DNA of 64,000 bases. Origin: Caldilineaceae bacterium (GTDB lineage Bacteria; Chloroflexota; Anaerolineae; Caldilineales; Caldilineaceae). The stretch is from assembly GCA_020433455.1 (NCBI GenBank), contig JAGRCP010000064.1, positions 39,020 to 103,019 on the forward strand, read 5' to 3'. The position numbers and the translations under genes are program-made. The notes beneath the pieces were generated by a model that was given only the letters and a program-made list of their open reading frames with translations, was not told where the DNA came from and did no database searches. This document shows, piece by piece, positions 39,001 to 46,981 of the stretch. Position 1 is the first letter of the stretch. Each line of letters starts with the position of its first letter.

Positions 39001-39972
39001 GCGGACGGGCTGATTGCCCGGTTCCCGATTCCACGCGTCCACATCCGCGTACGCAGCCTGAACCCAGCCCGTATTCGAGTCGATCCACGGCTCGAAGGGG
39101 CCCGCTTCCACAATATACGCAGCCAAATGACGCATGGAAGCCGGCACGGCCTGCATGAAATCACGGTAAACGCGGAACTCCCTGTGGCGCTGCTGGAAAG
39201 GCGGCGCCAGCCTGGCGTCGCTCTCAACACGCGCAGCATCATCGGTATGGGTGTAAGCGTGAAGCGCGAAACCGTCGCATTGCTCCGCGCCCAACATCTG
39301 CAGGATATCCTGAAAATATTGCACCCAATCGCCATTCGCATTGCCGGGGTAAATGGTCTGGGTATTCCATGGCGCGACCGCGCCTACCAGAATCTGATCC
39401 TCCTCGTGGCCGGGCAGGCGACGAATCGCATCTCGACAGAGGCGATAACAACGCGCATAGAGTTCAGGCGTAATCTCTTCGCCGGGATTGACGACCGCAC
39501 CGCGCGTGGTGCGAATGACGTTGCTGTGATCGGGCAAGGCGTTGAAGCGGACGCTCACCCCCCGCCGCATGGGATCGGCAATCTCAGGCGCGCCGGTGCG
39601 GGTGGTGTTGTGGCGCGTCCAGTCAATGACCACGCCGGGCCGTTCAGCCGCATAGTTCATCTCGTTGCCGATTACCCAAATGTGACAGCCCCGGCTGGTG
39701 ATTACAAAATTGGCGACGCGCCGGGCAAACTCCTCGTAAAGGCTGCTGTGGGGCAGCGTGCCCTGGGGCTCATAGCCGTGATTGATGCGGCAGATAACGC
39801 CCAATCCCTGCTCGGCATAGGGCGTAAAGTCAACGCCCGTGCGGTCCCGCACATCATGCCCGATTGCCTCGGAGAAGACCACCCAACCGGGCTTCCGGGC
39901 CGCCAGCATAAGCGACTCGCCGCCCGGTTCATGAATGGCAAAGATGTAAGGAGGAAGGGTGGGTGTAGGCAT
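36064..39972 (-). CDS. Multidomain protein: GH-like domain, linker and three PGRP/amidase domains
   Basis: 1302 aa. Residues ~1-350 resemble a clan GH-A barrel: WVIGNEMNY with Glu104 as putative acid/base, and YIVEAGPFEP later as a candidate nucleophile segment. A beta-sandwich linker near 420-520 follows. Three PGRP/N-acetylmuramoyl-alanine-amidase-like units follow (about 570-730, 800-970, 1050-1200), joined by coiled coils. Only the third keeps zinc-ligand motifs (HHTATLP, GHRDF, TVCPGS). The first two have altered motifs (ISHTGAD; IHQSGVG with no terminal Cys). No signal peptide is visible. The paralogue at 40106 shares the N-terminal domain. A cell-wall or phage-like lytic role is inferred. 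Confidence 0.8.
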   Translation of the reverse strand: MPTPTLPPYIFAIHEPGGESLMLAARKPGWVVFSEAIGHDVRDRTGVDFTPYAEQGLGVICRINHGYEPQGTLPHSSLYEEFARRVANFVITSRGCHIWVIGNEMNYAAERPGVVIDWTRHNTTRTGAPEIADPMRRGVSVRFNALPDHSNVIRTTRGAVVNPGEEITPELYARCYRLCRDAIRRLPGHEEDQILVGAVAPWNTQTIYPGNANGDWVQYFQDILQMLGAEQCDGFALHAYTHTDDAARVESDARLAPPFQQRHREFRVYRDFMQAVPASMRHLAAYIVEAGPFEPWIDSNTGWVQAAYADVDAWNREPGNQPVRAMALYRWPRLDRWYIAGKSGVIEDFEQALQHDYRWQPIAPADEDEAGPVEALLQDEGKRAEKPTRRSAAKSAGKSAGEAPAEPYAAAWIDDRFPDRLKVGSTITVPLTLRNAGALPWRTGSGNPVRLGYHYYRGRKQLPMPEHLDVRTDFAHDVPPGATVSLVARIALPAAPGNYTLELDLIQEGVGWFKQQGSPVLTRWLTVEDERPAPAEAAHASGARNGAEPAVGLVPLFRDVSAQLPRSGVAYGRRSLDQVRYLVISHTGADSRLGLDKIARAHIRRGYPGIAYAFVVDGSGRIFRVSALEEAAEPSQSWSLQGVNIGLAGSFQDAPPPLAQLDATGRLCAWLAQNLSLTPDAIVGLGQLTRSESPGCTFYRGPEWQSILRRQVQLHLGVLSRGASDARHAADEAHLHEQSRKLTELQTALDAARTAEQHLRSRVEQLELEAGELQRHAEHQSEVDEGRPALRDVIAQLPRDGARYRPRPREDVETVIIHQSGVGRGGSNEDELLALAEAHQPDWPGILYDFCIAPDGTIYQTQPLDEAVDTELRTLTRAVNVAFMGQFDEDIPSGAQLYSGGRLIAWLLRRFPRLGLDDVKGLSELSEQTSPGAQWRAGRRWRDDLLAAVRRAAGMVDPTETEQALQEEVDGLARQLELAQHNNRQMNEQRLRLQADNQALQDKLLHAGDKPQRFIVPPPPLRTLTESLPRHPTLRYPRRTRSQITHIAVHHTATLPTVGPMRIAELHVAEDPSRGKAAWPGIGYHYFIHADGSIDQTNDLESVAYHVYRHNSYTVGVAFAGSFMNGSVPTSAQLQSGAHLIAWLMDELNVPLARVWGHRDFPDNVTVCPGSEWTSNLRWRDRLFARIEQIREGIGVKSIRHYVLFWQRPYPGPLARRDFVNAVGYFARFRPTVGFRPEDARHAEYVTIIGGPAGVTPETEEMLRESGCKVERIAGRDEEETGRMLAELVRLDRRFRTFDVDF

Positions 39973-39983
39973 AGGCGGGTAGC

Positions 39984-40096
39984 TGGTTGACTAGGTGACT
40001 TGTTAACTGGTTGATTGGTTTATTCGTTGATATGCAGGTGCTACGTTACCAACCAATAAACTAATCAACAAATCAACAGATAAACAAATCAACCAA
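39984..40096. repeat. Inverted repeat of GTTGATT-type units
   Basis: Between the two giant genes, GGTTGATTGGTTTATT with GTTGAT units on the left is broadly inverse to AATAAACTAATCAAC and AAACAAATCAACC on the right. It could fold into a long imperfect stem. The same sequence flavour occurs at 5101-5174. Confidence 0.6.
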
Positions 40097-40105
40097 TTCC
40101 CCTCC

Positions 40106-43100
40106 TTACGGCCGTCGCAGCCCCGGTTGATCCGGATTCATGCCCGGCGCGGTGGAAATGGGGTCCTGGCCTGTAGGCGGCAGACCCAGATGCTGAGGCG
40201 CAGGACCGGAACCCGGCGGCGTGGTGATGTAAGCAGGCAGTTGGAAGGAAGCGGGCGGCAGGTAGGGCAGCGGGTCTGAAAAGCCGCCCCAGCCGTCAGT
40301 CCGCTGATAGGGGTTGATGCGAATGGAAAAATGCAGGTGAGGTCCTTGACTGTTGCCCGTGGTCCCCGAGCGGCCGATGAGTTGACCGCGGGAAACCGTC
40401 TGGCCCGGCTGGACGTCAATGGCCTCCATGTGCGCGTAGATAGACTCGCCCCAGGCATGATGCAGTAAAACGTAATGGCCAAAACCGGTGGGGTCGTTGA
40501 AGACTGCTTCGGCCACCACGCCGTTGTCCACGGCCTGGAGGAGCGTATTCATGGGCGTAAGAAAATCGATGCCGTTGTGGCCGCGCAGCGGGACGCCCTC
40601 ATAGCTGAATTGGCTATAAACCTGCGGGCGCTCGCCCCACAGTTGAGAAATGCCGAAATTCCCCCGATAGGGCGCGGCCAGATAACTTTTGGTCGTCAGA
40701 TCGGGGATATCCGTCCCCGGCAGCCTGGACGCGTACCCCAGCAGCGCAACGCCGTCCGGCGCGGCCTGCGCGCCCCAGCCCACAATCTCACCGGCCGGTA
40801 CGGCAACCCCGCCAATCTGGTACCAAATCAGGCCATCCTGCTCGCGTGGCCCGGCGATAACGTAGACGGTGGTCTTTGCCGCCAATGCGCCCAACACGTC
40901 ATCATCGGGCTTATTGATATGGCCGGGCGCGTTGCGAATTCGCATCACGCCATGGGTCTGGATGAGCGCGCCGATGGGGAAGACGCCGTCGGCCGGTCGC
41001 GGCCCTTCCATGAGGCGCAGCAACAACTCGCCACCGGGCGCGGACTCCGCCATCCAGCCGCGAAAAGCCTGACCGCCCACCGACGCGTCGGCCTGCCACC
41101 AGGTCAAGCCGTCCACCGTCCGGGGCCCGGCAACAATGGTGACAACCGCGCCCATGGGCGCGTCGACGACCAGGTCATCGGCGCCCTTGCCCGTGTAGCC
41201 GGGCGTTTTGCGCATACGCACCACATTCTGCGTAACGGCATTAGCGCCGGGCGAGAAGAGCGCACCGCCGGGCTGGTCACTGCCATCACCGTCATCCGTT
41301 CCGGCTGCGGCCAGAAGCATCACGCCGCCCGGCGCGGATTCGGCCGCCCAGCCCTCCCGGGTTTCGCCCGAATCCAGCGTCATGCGCACTTTCCACCAGA
41401 CCAGACCATCAACGGTCCGGGGACCGTCAAGCACCGGCCCGCTTGTGTCAACCGGCAAATAACCCAGGGTATCATCGGCGGGCTTATCCGCGTAGCCCGG
41501 CGAGCGACGGAGGCGCACAATATCCAGCGTCTTGATCCGATCGCCCGGCGCAAAGCGTCCCCCATCGCCGTTATCGCCCACGTCCGGAGGCGTAACGTCA
41601 CCAAGCCGGGCAATGAGCGGATCGCCGCCCGGCGCGGACTCGGCCATCCAGCCGCTCACCGGCTGCTGATCGTCATCAATGCCGCGTACGGGCCACCAGG
41701 TCAGCTCATCCTTCTGCCTGGCCGGACCGGTAACGACCAGCTCTGCGCCGGCCGGGATGAAGGCCACCGTATCCTCCTCGGGCTTGTTGCGATAGCCGAT
41801 CGAACGGCGCAGACGCACAATGGTGAGGGTCGTAATCCGCGCGCCTGCATCGATCCCGTCGTCGGTTCCAGGCGAAACGACGGCGCTTTTTTCCATAAGG
41901 CGCACAAAGGGCTGCCCAGCGCCGTTAAACTGGGCCAGCCAGCCCTCCGCCGCGCCCGGGGAGCCGGCCTGAACCTTCCACCAGACCAAGTCATCAACAG
42001 ATGCAGGCGCAGCGTCCAACACGATGAGGCGCGTGCCCGCGTCCAGGGTGGTCACTACATCATCGCCGGGCTTGCCCCGGAAACCGGGCGAGCGACGCAG
42101 CTTGACCGCCTCGCGCACGCTCAGACGATCGCCTGGACCGTAATTGGCCCGGGGCGGCATAACGGCGCGCCACTTGTAGTCCTGCTGCAACGACTGGCGG
42201 AAACCGTCAACAACGCCGTGCTTGCCTTCGATATACCACTTGTCAATCTGAGGCCAGCGGTAGAGGATCATATTCCGAATCTGCTGATTGCCGGGCTGTG
42301 CGTTCCAGTGATTGATCTCACCGTAGGCCGCTTGTATCCAACCGTTATTTTGGTTAAGCCACGGATCGTTTTGGTCCGTCTCAGTCAGGTAGACGGGCAG
42401 ATGGCGCATGTTGGCCGGAATTGCGCCCATGAAATCCCGATACGCATAAAAATGGTAATGATAGTTGGGAAACGAATCCAGCTTCGCGTCGGAGTAAATC
42501 AAATTTTTATCGACGCCGTGGGTATAGGTATGGATGGTGATGCCGTCGCAGCCTTCCGGACCTAGCTCAGTCAGAATGTCGCGCAGATAGAGAACCCAAT
42601 CCCCTGAAGCATTGCCGGGATAAGTTGTATCAATATTCCACGGCGCAACTGCGCCAATCAGCACCTGGTCATTGGCGTGACCGGGCACGCTGAGGATGGC
42701 CTCGCGGCAGAGGCGATAACATTCGGCGTACTTCGCCGGCGTAATCACCTCGGCGTCAGCGGGCAGGGCCATGGGGCCATCGGGCCCGCCGGGAATAGCC
42801 GCGGGCGTGGGCAGCAGCGCGCTGAAGCGCCGGGGATCGCCGTGATGGAAGGGATCGGCCTCGTCAGGCGGCAGGGGCGTTGCGCCGGGTGGAAGCATGG
42901 CCGGCTCCGCAGGCGGCGCGGGGAGAGGCGATTCCGCCTGGCTGCTCTCCTGCCGCCTGGAATCGCCCGCACAGAGAATGTTCAGCAGCGAACGCCACAC
43001 GCGTGACAGCCGGCCTTCCCCGGATGAAGACGCTCCATCGGACGATTCAGCAGGCACGGAAGGAACGGCAGGCGTCGCAGCGGGTGCAGGCGGCTGCTGG

Positions 43101-43465
43101 GAGAGAGGCGGCTGCGCGCCGCGGCGGGGCCACTCCACCGCAAAGTTCATCTCATTGCCGATGATCCAGAGCTTGCAGCCCTGGCTGTTGGCCACAAAGT
43201 TGGCGCAACGCTGGGCGAAAGCGGCATATCGATCGCTGGTGGGAATGGTGCCCTGGGGTTCATAGCCGTGGTTCAGTCGCGCCAGCACGCCGATCCCCCG
43301 ATCGCTGTAGGAGCGATAGTCACGCCCGCTCTGATTAGCCGGATCCTGTCCGATACCTTCCGTAAAAACGATCCAGCCGGGGCGATTGGCGTCCAGCATA
43401 TATTGCTCGCCCCCCGGCTCATGAATGCCAAAGAGATATTCGGAATCAAAAAGGGGGCGAGCCAT
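40106..43465 (-). CDS. Multidomain protein: GH-like domain, five SH3-like repeats and M23 peptidase
   Basis: 1119 aa. The N-terminus (EYLFGIHEPGGEQYML, WIIGNEMNF with Glu105, and VYLTETDQNDP) is clearly homologous to the neighbour at 36064, with a Pro/Ala-rich insert at about 115-200. Five ~80-residue SH3-like repeats follow, each with a V(K/R)LRRSPGF-like start and a GW-AESAPGG-like end. The C-terminal M23/LytM domain has HNGIDF and PHLHFSI zinc motifs, so it probably cleaves peptide cross-links. GAGGAGC lies 9 bases before the ATG, fixing the start without a signal peptide. Both proteins may act on cell envelopes; the export route is unclear. Confidence 0.82.
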   Translation of the reverse strand: MARPLFDSEYLFGIHEPGGEQYMLDANRPGWIVFTEGIGQDPANQSGRDYRSYSDRGIGVLARLNHGYEPQGTIPTSDRYAAFAQRCANFVANSQGCKLWIIGNEMNFAVEWPRRGAQPPLSQQPPAPAATPAVPSVPAESSDGASSSGEGRLSRVWRSLLNILCAGDSRRQESSQAESPLPAPPAEPAMLPPGATPLPPDEADPFHHGDPRRFSALLPTPAAIPGGPDGPMALPADAEVITPAKYAECYRLCREAILSVPGHANDQVLIGAVAPWNIDTTYPGNASGDWVLYLRDILTELGPEGCDGITIHTYTHGVDKNLIYSDAKLDSFPNYHYHFYAYRDFMGAIPANMRHLPVYLTETDQNDPWLNQNNGWIQAAYGEINHWNAQPGNQQIRNMILYRWPQIDKWYIEGKHGVVDGFRQSLQQDYKWRAVMPPRANYGPGDRLSVREAVKLRRSPGFRGKPGDDVVTTLDAGTRLIVLDAAPASVDDLVWWKVQAGSPGAAEGWLAQFNGAGQPFVRLMEKSAVVSPGTDDGIDAGARITTLTIVRLRRSIGYRNKPEEDTVAFIPAGAELVVTGPARQKDELTWWPVRGIDDDQQPVSGWMAESAPGGDPLIARLGDVTPPDVGDNGDGGRFAPGDRIKTLDIVRLRRSPGYADKPADDTLGYLPVDTSGPVLDGPRTVDGLVWWKVRMTLDSGETREGWAAESAPGGVMLLAAAGTDDGDGSDQPGGALFSPGANAVTQNVVRMRKTPGYTGKGADDLVVDAPMGAVVTIVAGPRTVDGLTWWQADASVGGQAFRGWMAESAPGGELLLRLMEGPRPADGVFPIGALIQTHGVMRIRNAPGHINKPDDDVLGALAAKTTVYVIAGPREQDGLIWYQIGGVAVPAGEIVGWGAQAAPDGVALLGYASRLPGTDIPDLTTKSYLAAPYRGNFGISQLWGERPQVYSQFSYEGVPLRGHNGIDFLTPMNTLLQAVDNGVVAEAVFNDPTGFGHYVLLHHAWGESIYAHMEAIDVQPGQTVSRGQLIGRSGTTGNSQGPHLHFSIRINPYQRTDGWGGFSDPLPYLPPASFQLPAYITTPPGSGPAPQHLGLPPTGQDPISTAPGMNPDQPGLRRP

Positions 43466-43719
43466 AGCGAGTTGCTCCTCATTTGATGCGCCATATTGAT
43501 GCGCAATTCAGTTATCGGACAGAGCGCGAATGCGGCAGCAAGCAGGCGTCCATACGCGCATTCGACATAAGTGGGAATTCATCCTGCATGATAGCATGGT
43601 TTATCACGGCTGTCACGAGTCGCGAAGAAACAGGAGTACATGATGCGCCCAAGTTCCGGAATGCATTTTTATTCGCAATCGGCTTCAACGCCAACTACTC
43701 TATTTTTAAGCTGCCAAAG

Positions 43720-45204
43720 TTATACCATTTGCCGCGCATCAGAAATCAGTTTGCCTACGCCCACAATCACGGTGAAGAACTCCAGACGCCCCATGATCAT
43801 GCCGATGATCTGGCTCCACAGCACAGCCTGCGGCAGATCGGCCGAGGTGACGCCCACCGAAATCCCGATGGTGCCGATAGAGCTGGCAAACTCGAAGAGG
43901 CTCTCCTGCACTGTGAACCCGTGGGCGGCGATCACGGCGCTGCCCACAAAAAAGGCGACGAGATAGATAAAGACGAAAAGCGCCACCTGCCGAATGCGGG
44001 CATCGTTGAGAAATTGCCGCGTCTCGCCCACCCACGCGTCCGGTTCCGTCACCGTACCGGGGGGCAGAAACATACGCTTGACTTCCCACACCAGCGCTTT
44101 ATAGAGCACGTAGACGCGGTACTGCTTGATGGCACCGGCCGTGGAACCGGTGCCGCCGCCGATCAACATGAGCACGATCAGCACGATCCAGCCGAAGCTG
44201 GGCCACGCCCGATAGTCGATAGTGTTGAAGCCCGTGGTGGAGAGCGCGGTCACCGTCTCAAAGATGGCCACACGCGCGCTCTTTCCCAGCGTGGGATAAA
44301 GGTTCAGCGTTACAAGAAAGAAGAGCGCGCCGGCGCACAGAGGAATCAGAAACGCCATCACGTGAATTTCGCCGTTGCGGATGACGGCGCGCCACTTGCC
44401 GTGCAACAGGGTATATGCCGTCAGAAAGTTGAGCGTGCCCAGCAGCATCAGCAGGATGATGGCCGCCTCCACCGTAGCGCTGTCCCAGTAGCCGATGGAT
44501 TCAGGGCGGGTGGAAAAGCCGCCGGTGGAGAGGGCGGCGAACGCGTGGTTGACCGAATCGAACCAACTCATCCCGACCAGGCGCAGCAGCACCGTGCCGA
44601 TCACGTTGTAAGCGGTATAGAGCCCGAGCACGATTGTGGCAGAACGTCGCACGTGGGGAACCAGTTGCTCGCCGCGGCCTTCTGCCGCGCTGATGCCAGG
44701 GCCGGTGGGGCCGGCCAAAGCGCTGAGCGCGATGATCGCCAGCCCGGCGCCTCCCGCCCACTGGATGGCGCTGCGGTAGAAGAGCATCACGTGCGACGTC
44801 GCCAGCACATCGACCGTCGACAGCCCCGTAGTGGTCCAGCCGCTGGTCGATTCAAAGAACGCGCGCACGAAAGAGTACTTTAACAGCCAGATGAATGGAA
44901 CCGTCCCCGCGAGCAGCGCAACCAGCCAGGCCAGGACCACGATCACCGCGCCCTCCTGATAGCTGAGGGTGGCGCCTGTGCGGGGAACCAGCAGGCGCCA
45001 CAGGATCAGGCCGCCGGCCAGCAGCGCCAGCCCTGGAACGAGGAAGGCAGGGGCGACGGCACGTTCCTGCGGATAGAAGAAGAGAAGCGCCAGCGGCGTC
45101 AGCATCAACAATCCGACGATGGCTGTGATCAGCCCCGTATACCCCAAAATGCAACGGTAGCGGGCGCGCAGGTAGTCACGGTAGCGGTTGGCGGCCTGTG
45201 TCAT
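43720..45204 (-). CDS. trkH: TrkH/KtrB-type potassium transporter
   Basis: 494 aa, the membrane pore of a Trk/Ktr K+ uptake system. About ten membrane spans form four pore repeats with selectivity-loop segments such as ESTSGWTTTGLST, ALSTGGFSTR, ALSTTGFNT and SSIGTIGISVG. Regulatory TrkA subunits lie directly upstream; the start overlaps the stop of the 45201 gene by four bases. It is last in an eight-gene minus-strand operon headed by a KdpDE-like pair. Confidence 0.93.
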   Translation of the reverse strand: MTQAANRYRDYLRARYRCILGYTGLITAIVGLLMLTPLALLFFYPQERAVAPAFLVPGLALLAGGLILWRLLVPRTGATLSYQEGAVIVVLAWLVALLAGTVPFIWLLKYSFVRAFFESTSGWTTTGLSTVDVLATSHVMLFYRSAIQWAGGAGLAIIALSALAGPTGPGISAAEGRGEQLVPHVRRSATIVLGLYTAYNVIGTVLLRLVGMSWFDSVNHAFAALSTGGFSTRPESIGYWDSATVEAAIILLMLLGTLNFLTAYTLLHGKWRAVIRNGEIHVMAFLIPLCAGALFFLVTLNLYPTLGKSARVAIFETVTALSTTGFNTIDYRAWPSFGWIVLIVLMLIGGGTGSTAGAIKQYRVYVLYKALVWEVKRMFLPPGTVTEPDAWVGETRQFLNDARIRQVALFVFIYLVAFFVGSAVIAAHGFTVQESLFEFASSIGTIGISVGVTSADLPQAVLWSQIIGMIMGRLEFFTVIVGVGKLISDARQMV

Positions 45205-45869
45205 CCTTCACCGCCCACCAGGGCGCGCAGGGCTGCGCCGTACGTCTCCGGCTGTCCCAATACAATGAGCCGGTCGTCTAACTGCACCCGATTCGTGCCC
45301 CGGGGCACGATCACTTCGCCGCGGCGCAGAATGCCCGCAATCAGCACGCCTTCGGGCAGATCCAGGGTCTGCAACGTTTTCCCCAGCGCCGGAGCGTCTT
45401 CGCCGACCGCAACCTCTGTGAACACGATTTTGCCTTCGGCCATGGGGACCAAATTCGTGATTTCCTCAAAGCCGGTCTGCTCTTCGATCAAGGTTGCAAT
45501 GATGCGCGTGGCGGAAAAGGCGACGGTGACGCCCAATTGGTGAAACACCTCTTCATTTTCCGGATCGTTCACCAACGCCACCGTACGCGGCACGCTGTAC
45601 ATCTGTTTGGCCAACTGGCAAGCCACCAGGTTGTCCTGGTCGCGTCCCGTTAACGCCAGCACCACATCGGCGCGGCGGGCGCCGGCCTCTTCCAGCACCG
45701 CGGGATCGCTGCCGTCCCCCAGCACGACAACCGCTTTGATCTGACGCGACAGGTTCTTCGCTTCGTCGGCACTCCGGTTAATGAGGGTGACGTTGTAGCC
45801 TTTGCTGATAAACTGACGAGCAAGGAAGTAGACGGTCTTGCCGCCCCCGATTAGGATAACTCTCATCAA
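45201..45869 (-). CDS. trkA: TrkA-type K+ channel regulatory subunit (RCK, N and C domains)
   Basis: 222 aa. The Rossmann start is VILIGGGKTVYFLARQFISK with LINRS, an NAD(H)-binding RCK-N domain. A TrkA-C domain follows (LPEGVLIAGILRRGEVIVPRG). It gates TrkH by nucleotide binding. It overlaps trkH by four bases and is separated from a second TrkA-like gene by 2 bp. Two such subunits may assemble as a heteromer or replace the usual two-RCK TrkA. Confidence 0.9.
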   Translation of the reverse strand: MMRVILIGGGKTVYFLARQFISKGYNVTLINRSADEAKNLSRQIKAVVVLGDGSDPAVLEEAGARRADVVLALTGRDQDNLVACQLAKQMYSVPRTVALVNDPENEEVFHQLGVTVAFSATRIIATLIEEQTGFEEITNLVPMAEGKIVFTEVAVGEDAPALGKTLQTLDLPEGVLIAGILRRGEVIVPRGTNRVQLDDRLIVLGQPETYGAALRALVGGEG

Positions 45870-45871
45870 TA

Positions 45872-46300
45872 CTACACCTGGCTCTGATTGCTGGTTTGGA
45901 TGGAATGAAGGAAAGCATCCGCCGAGAGCTTGGTCGGGCTGATAGTAGCCACGCCCAACTCCCGATAGACGGCTTCGCGCGCCGGGTTAAAGAGACGGGC
46001 GATGACCACCGGCACCTGAAAAACCGCCTTGGCCACCTGCGCTACCATCAGATTGACGTTGTCATCGTTGGTTGTGGCAAGAAAGCAGTCGGCGCGATCG
46101 ACTTTTGCCCGCTGCAGGATCTCCAGTTCGACGACATCCCCGGCAATGGTAAAGCCGCTGAACTCGATGCTCAGGTTCGTAAACCGGGTTTCGTCGCGAT
46201 CGATGACGACGATGCTGTGCCCCTGCTTGCTCAGATCGCCCGCCAGCAGCGAGCCCAGCCGTCCACAGCCTGCGATTACAGTGTATTGCATTGCGGCCAT
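45872..46300 (-). CDS. Single-domain TrkA-N protein
   Basis: 142 aa. VIAGCGRLGSLLAGDLSKQG and VVIDRD form an NAD-binding RCK-N domain; no TrkA-C part is present. The start ATG at 46300 overlaps the TAA of the REC-TPR gene (TAATG). An internal Met (MQYTVIAG) at 46291 is the alternative and is closer to family starts. Presumed partner of the 45201 TrkA. Confidence 0.88.
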   Translation of the reverse strand: MAAMQYTVIAGCGRLGSLLAGDLSKQGHSIVVIDRDETRFTNLSIEFSGFTIAGDVVELEILQRAKVDRADCFLATTNDDNVNLMVAQVAKAVFQVPVVIARLFNPAREAVYRELGVATISPTKLSADAFLHSIQTSNQSQV

Positions 46301-46977
46301 TATGCCCCCAGATCAAAGCTTTTCTTGCCGCGCACCAGGGACGGCGATTGATTCAAATTGGTGCGCGCCGGTTCATAGGTAGGATCGAGATCCAGGGCGA
46401 TGCGATAGTTCTTCATGGCGATGTTCCGCTCATGCTTCAACTCATACAGCACGCCCAGCAGATTGAACGCCTCGGGACGCGTGGAGTCCTCGGCAACCGC
46501 GCGCTTGGCCTGCTCCAACGCTGCTTTAAACTGGTTGTCAGCGATGCTGCGACGGGCCAGGTCCAGGTACATCTCGTAATTGGCTTCGTGTGCTGTTTCC
46601 TGTATCTCCCGGTCCAGTACCTTCGCCACCAACTCGCGGATCTCCTGTGGGGCGAACGGCTTCTGGATGAAATCCATGGCGCCGTTCTTCATGGCCTCCA
46701 CGGCATTGTCCACGGTACCGTGCGCCGTCACCATAATTACCTTCACCTGGGGATGACGCTGGTTCACCTGCGCCAGCACCTCATCGCCGTCCATGCCGGC
46801 CATACTCAGGTCGAGCAGCATCAGGTCGAAGGCTTCATTCTGCAATTGCTGTAAGGCGTCTTCTCCATTCGCGGCCGTTTTTACCTGATAGCCCGCCATT
46901 TCCAACGTGTGCATGAGGGTGAGGCGAATGTTCTTTTCATCATCCACCACGAGAATGCGTTGTTTGTTCGCTTCCAC
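46300..46977 (-). CDS. Response regulator: REC plus TPR
   Basis: 225 aa. The receiver domain has DDE at residues 12-14, phospho-acceptor Asp56 (MLLDLSMAGMDG), the VTAHGT switch Thr and IQKPF Lys. It is followed not by a DNA-binding domain but by TPR-like helices (QFKAALEQAKRAVAEDSTRP, AFNLLGVLYELKHERN). Output is probably protein-protein. It starts 4 bp after the HK stop, and its own stop overlaps the TrkA-N start. Confidence 0.9.
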   Translation of the reverse strand: MEANKQRILVVDDEKNIRLTLMHTLEMAGYQVKTAANGEDALQQLQNEAFDLMLLDLSMAGMDGDEVLAQVNQRHPQVKVIMVTAHGTVDNAVEAMKNGAMDFIQKPFAPQEIRELVAKVLDREIQETAHEANYEMYLDLARRSIADNQFKAALEQAKRAVAEDSTRPEAFNLLGVLYELKHERNIAMKNYRIALDLDPTYEPARTNLNQSPSLVRGKKSFDLGA

Positions 46978-46981
46978 TGAT

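Noticed and set aside
40720..42140. Regular ~240-bp DNA repeats considered as a mobile or satellite array
   Set aside because: They are in frame and encode SH3-like protein repeats.
38167..42565. Two long plus-strand frames (607 and 696 codons) across the giant hydrolase genes
   Set aside because: They are antisense shadows in GC-rich coding sequence. The minus strand shows coherent domains and repeat structure.
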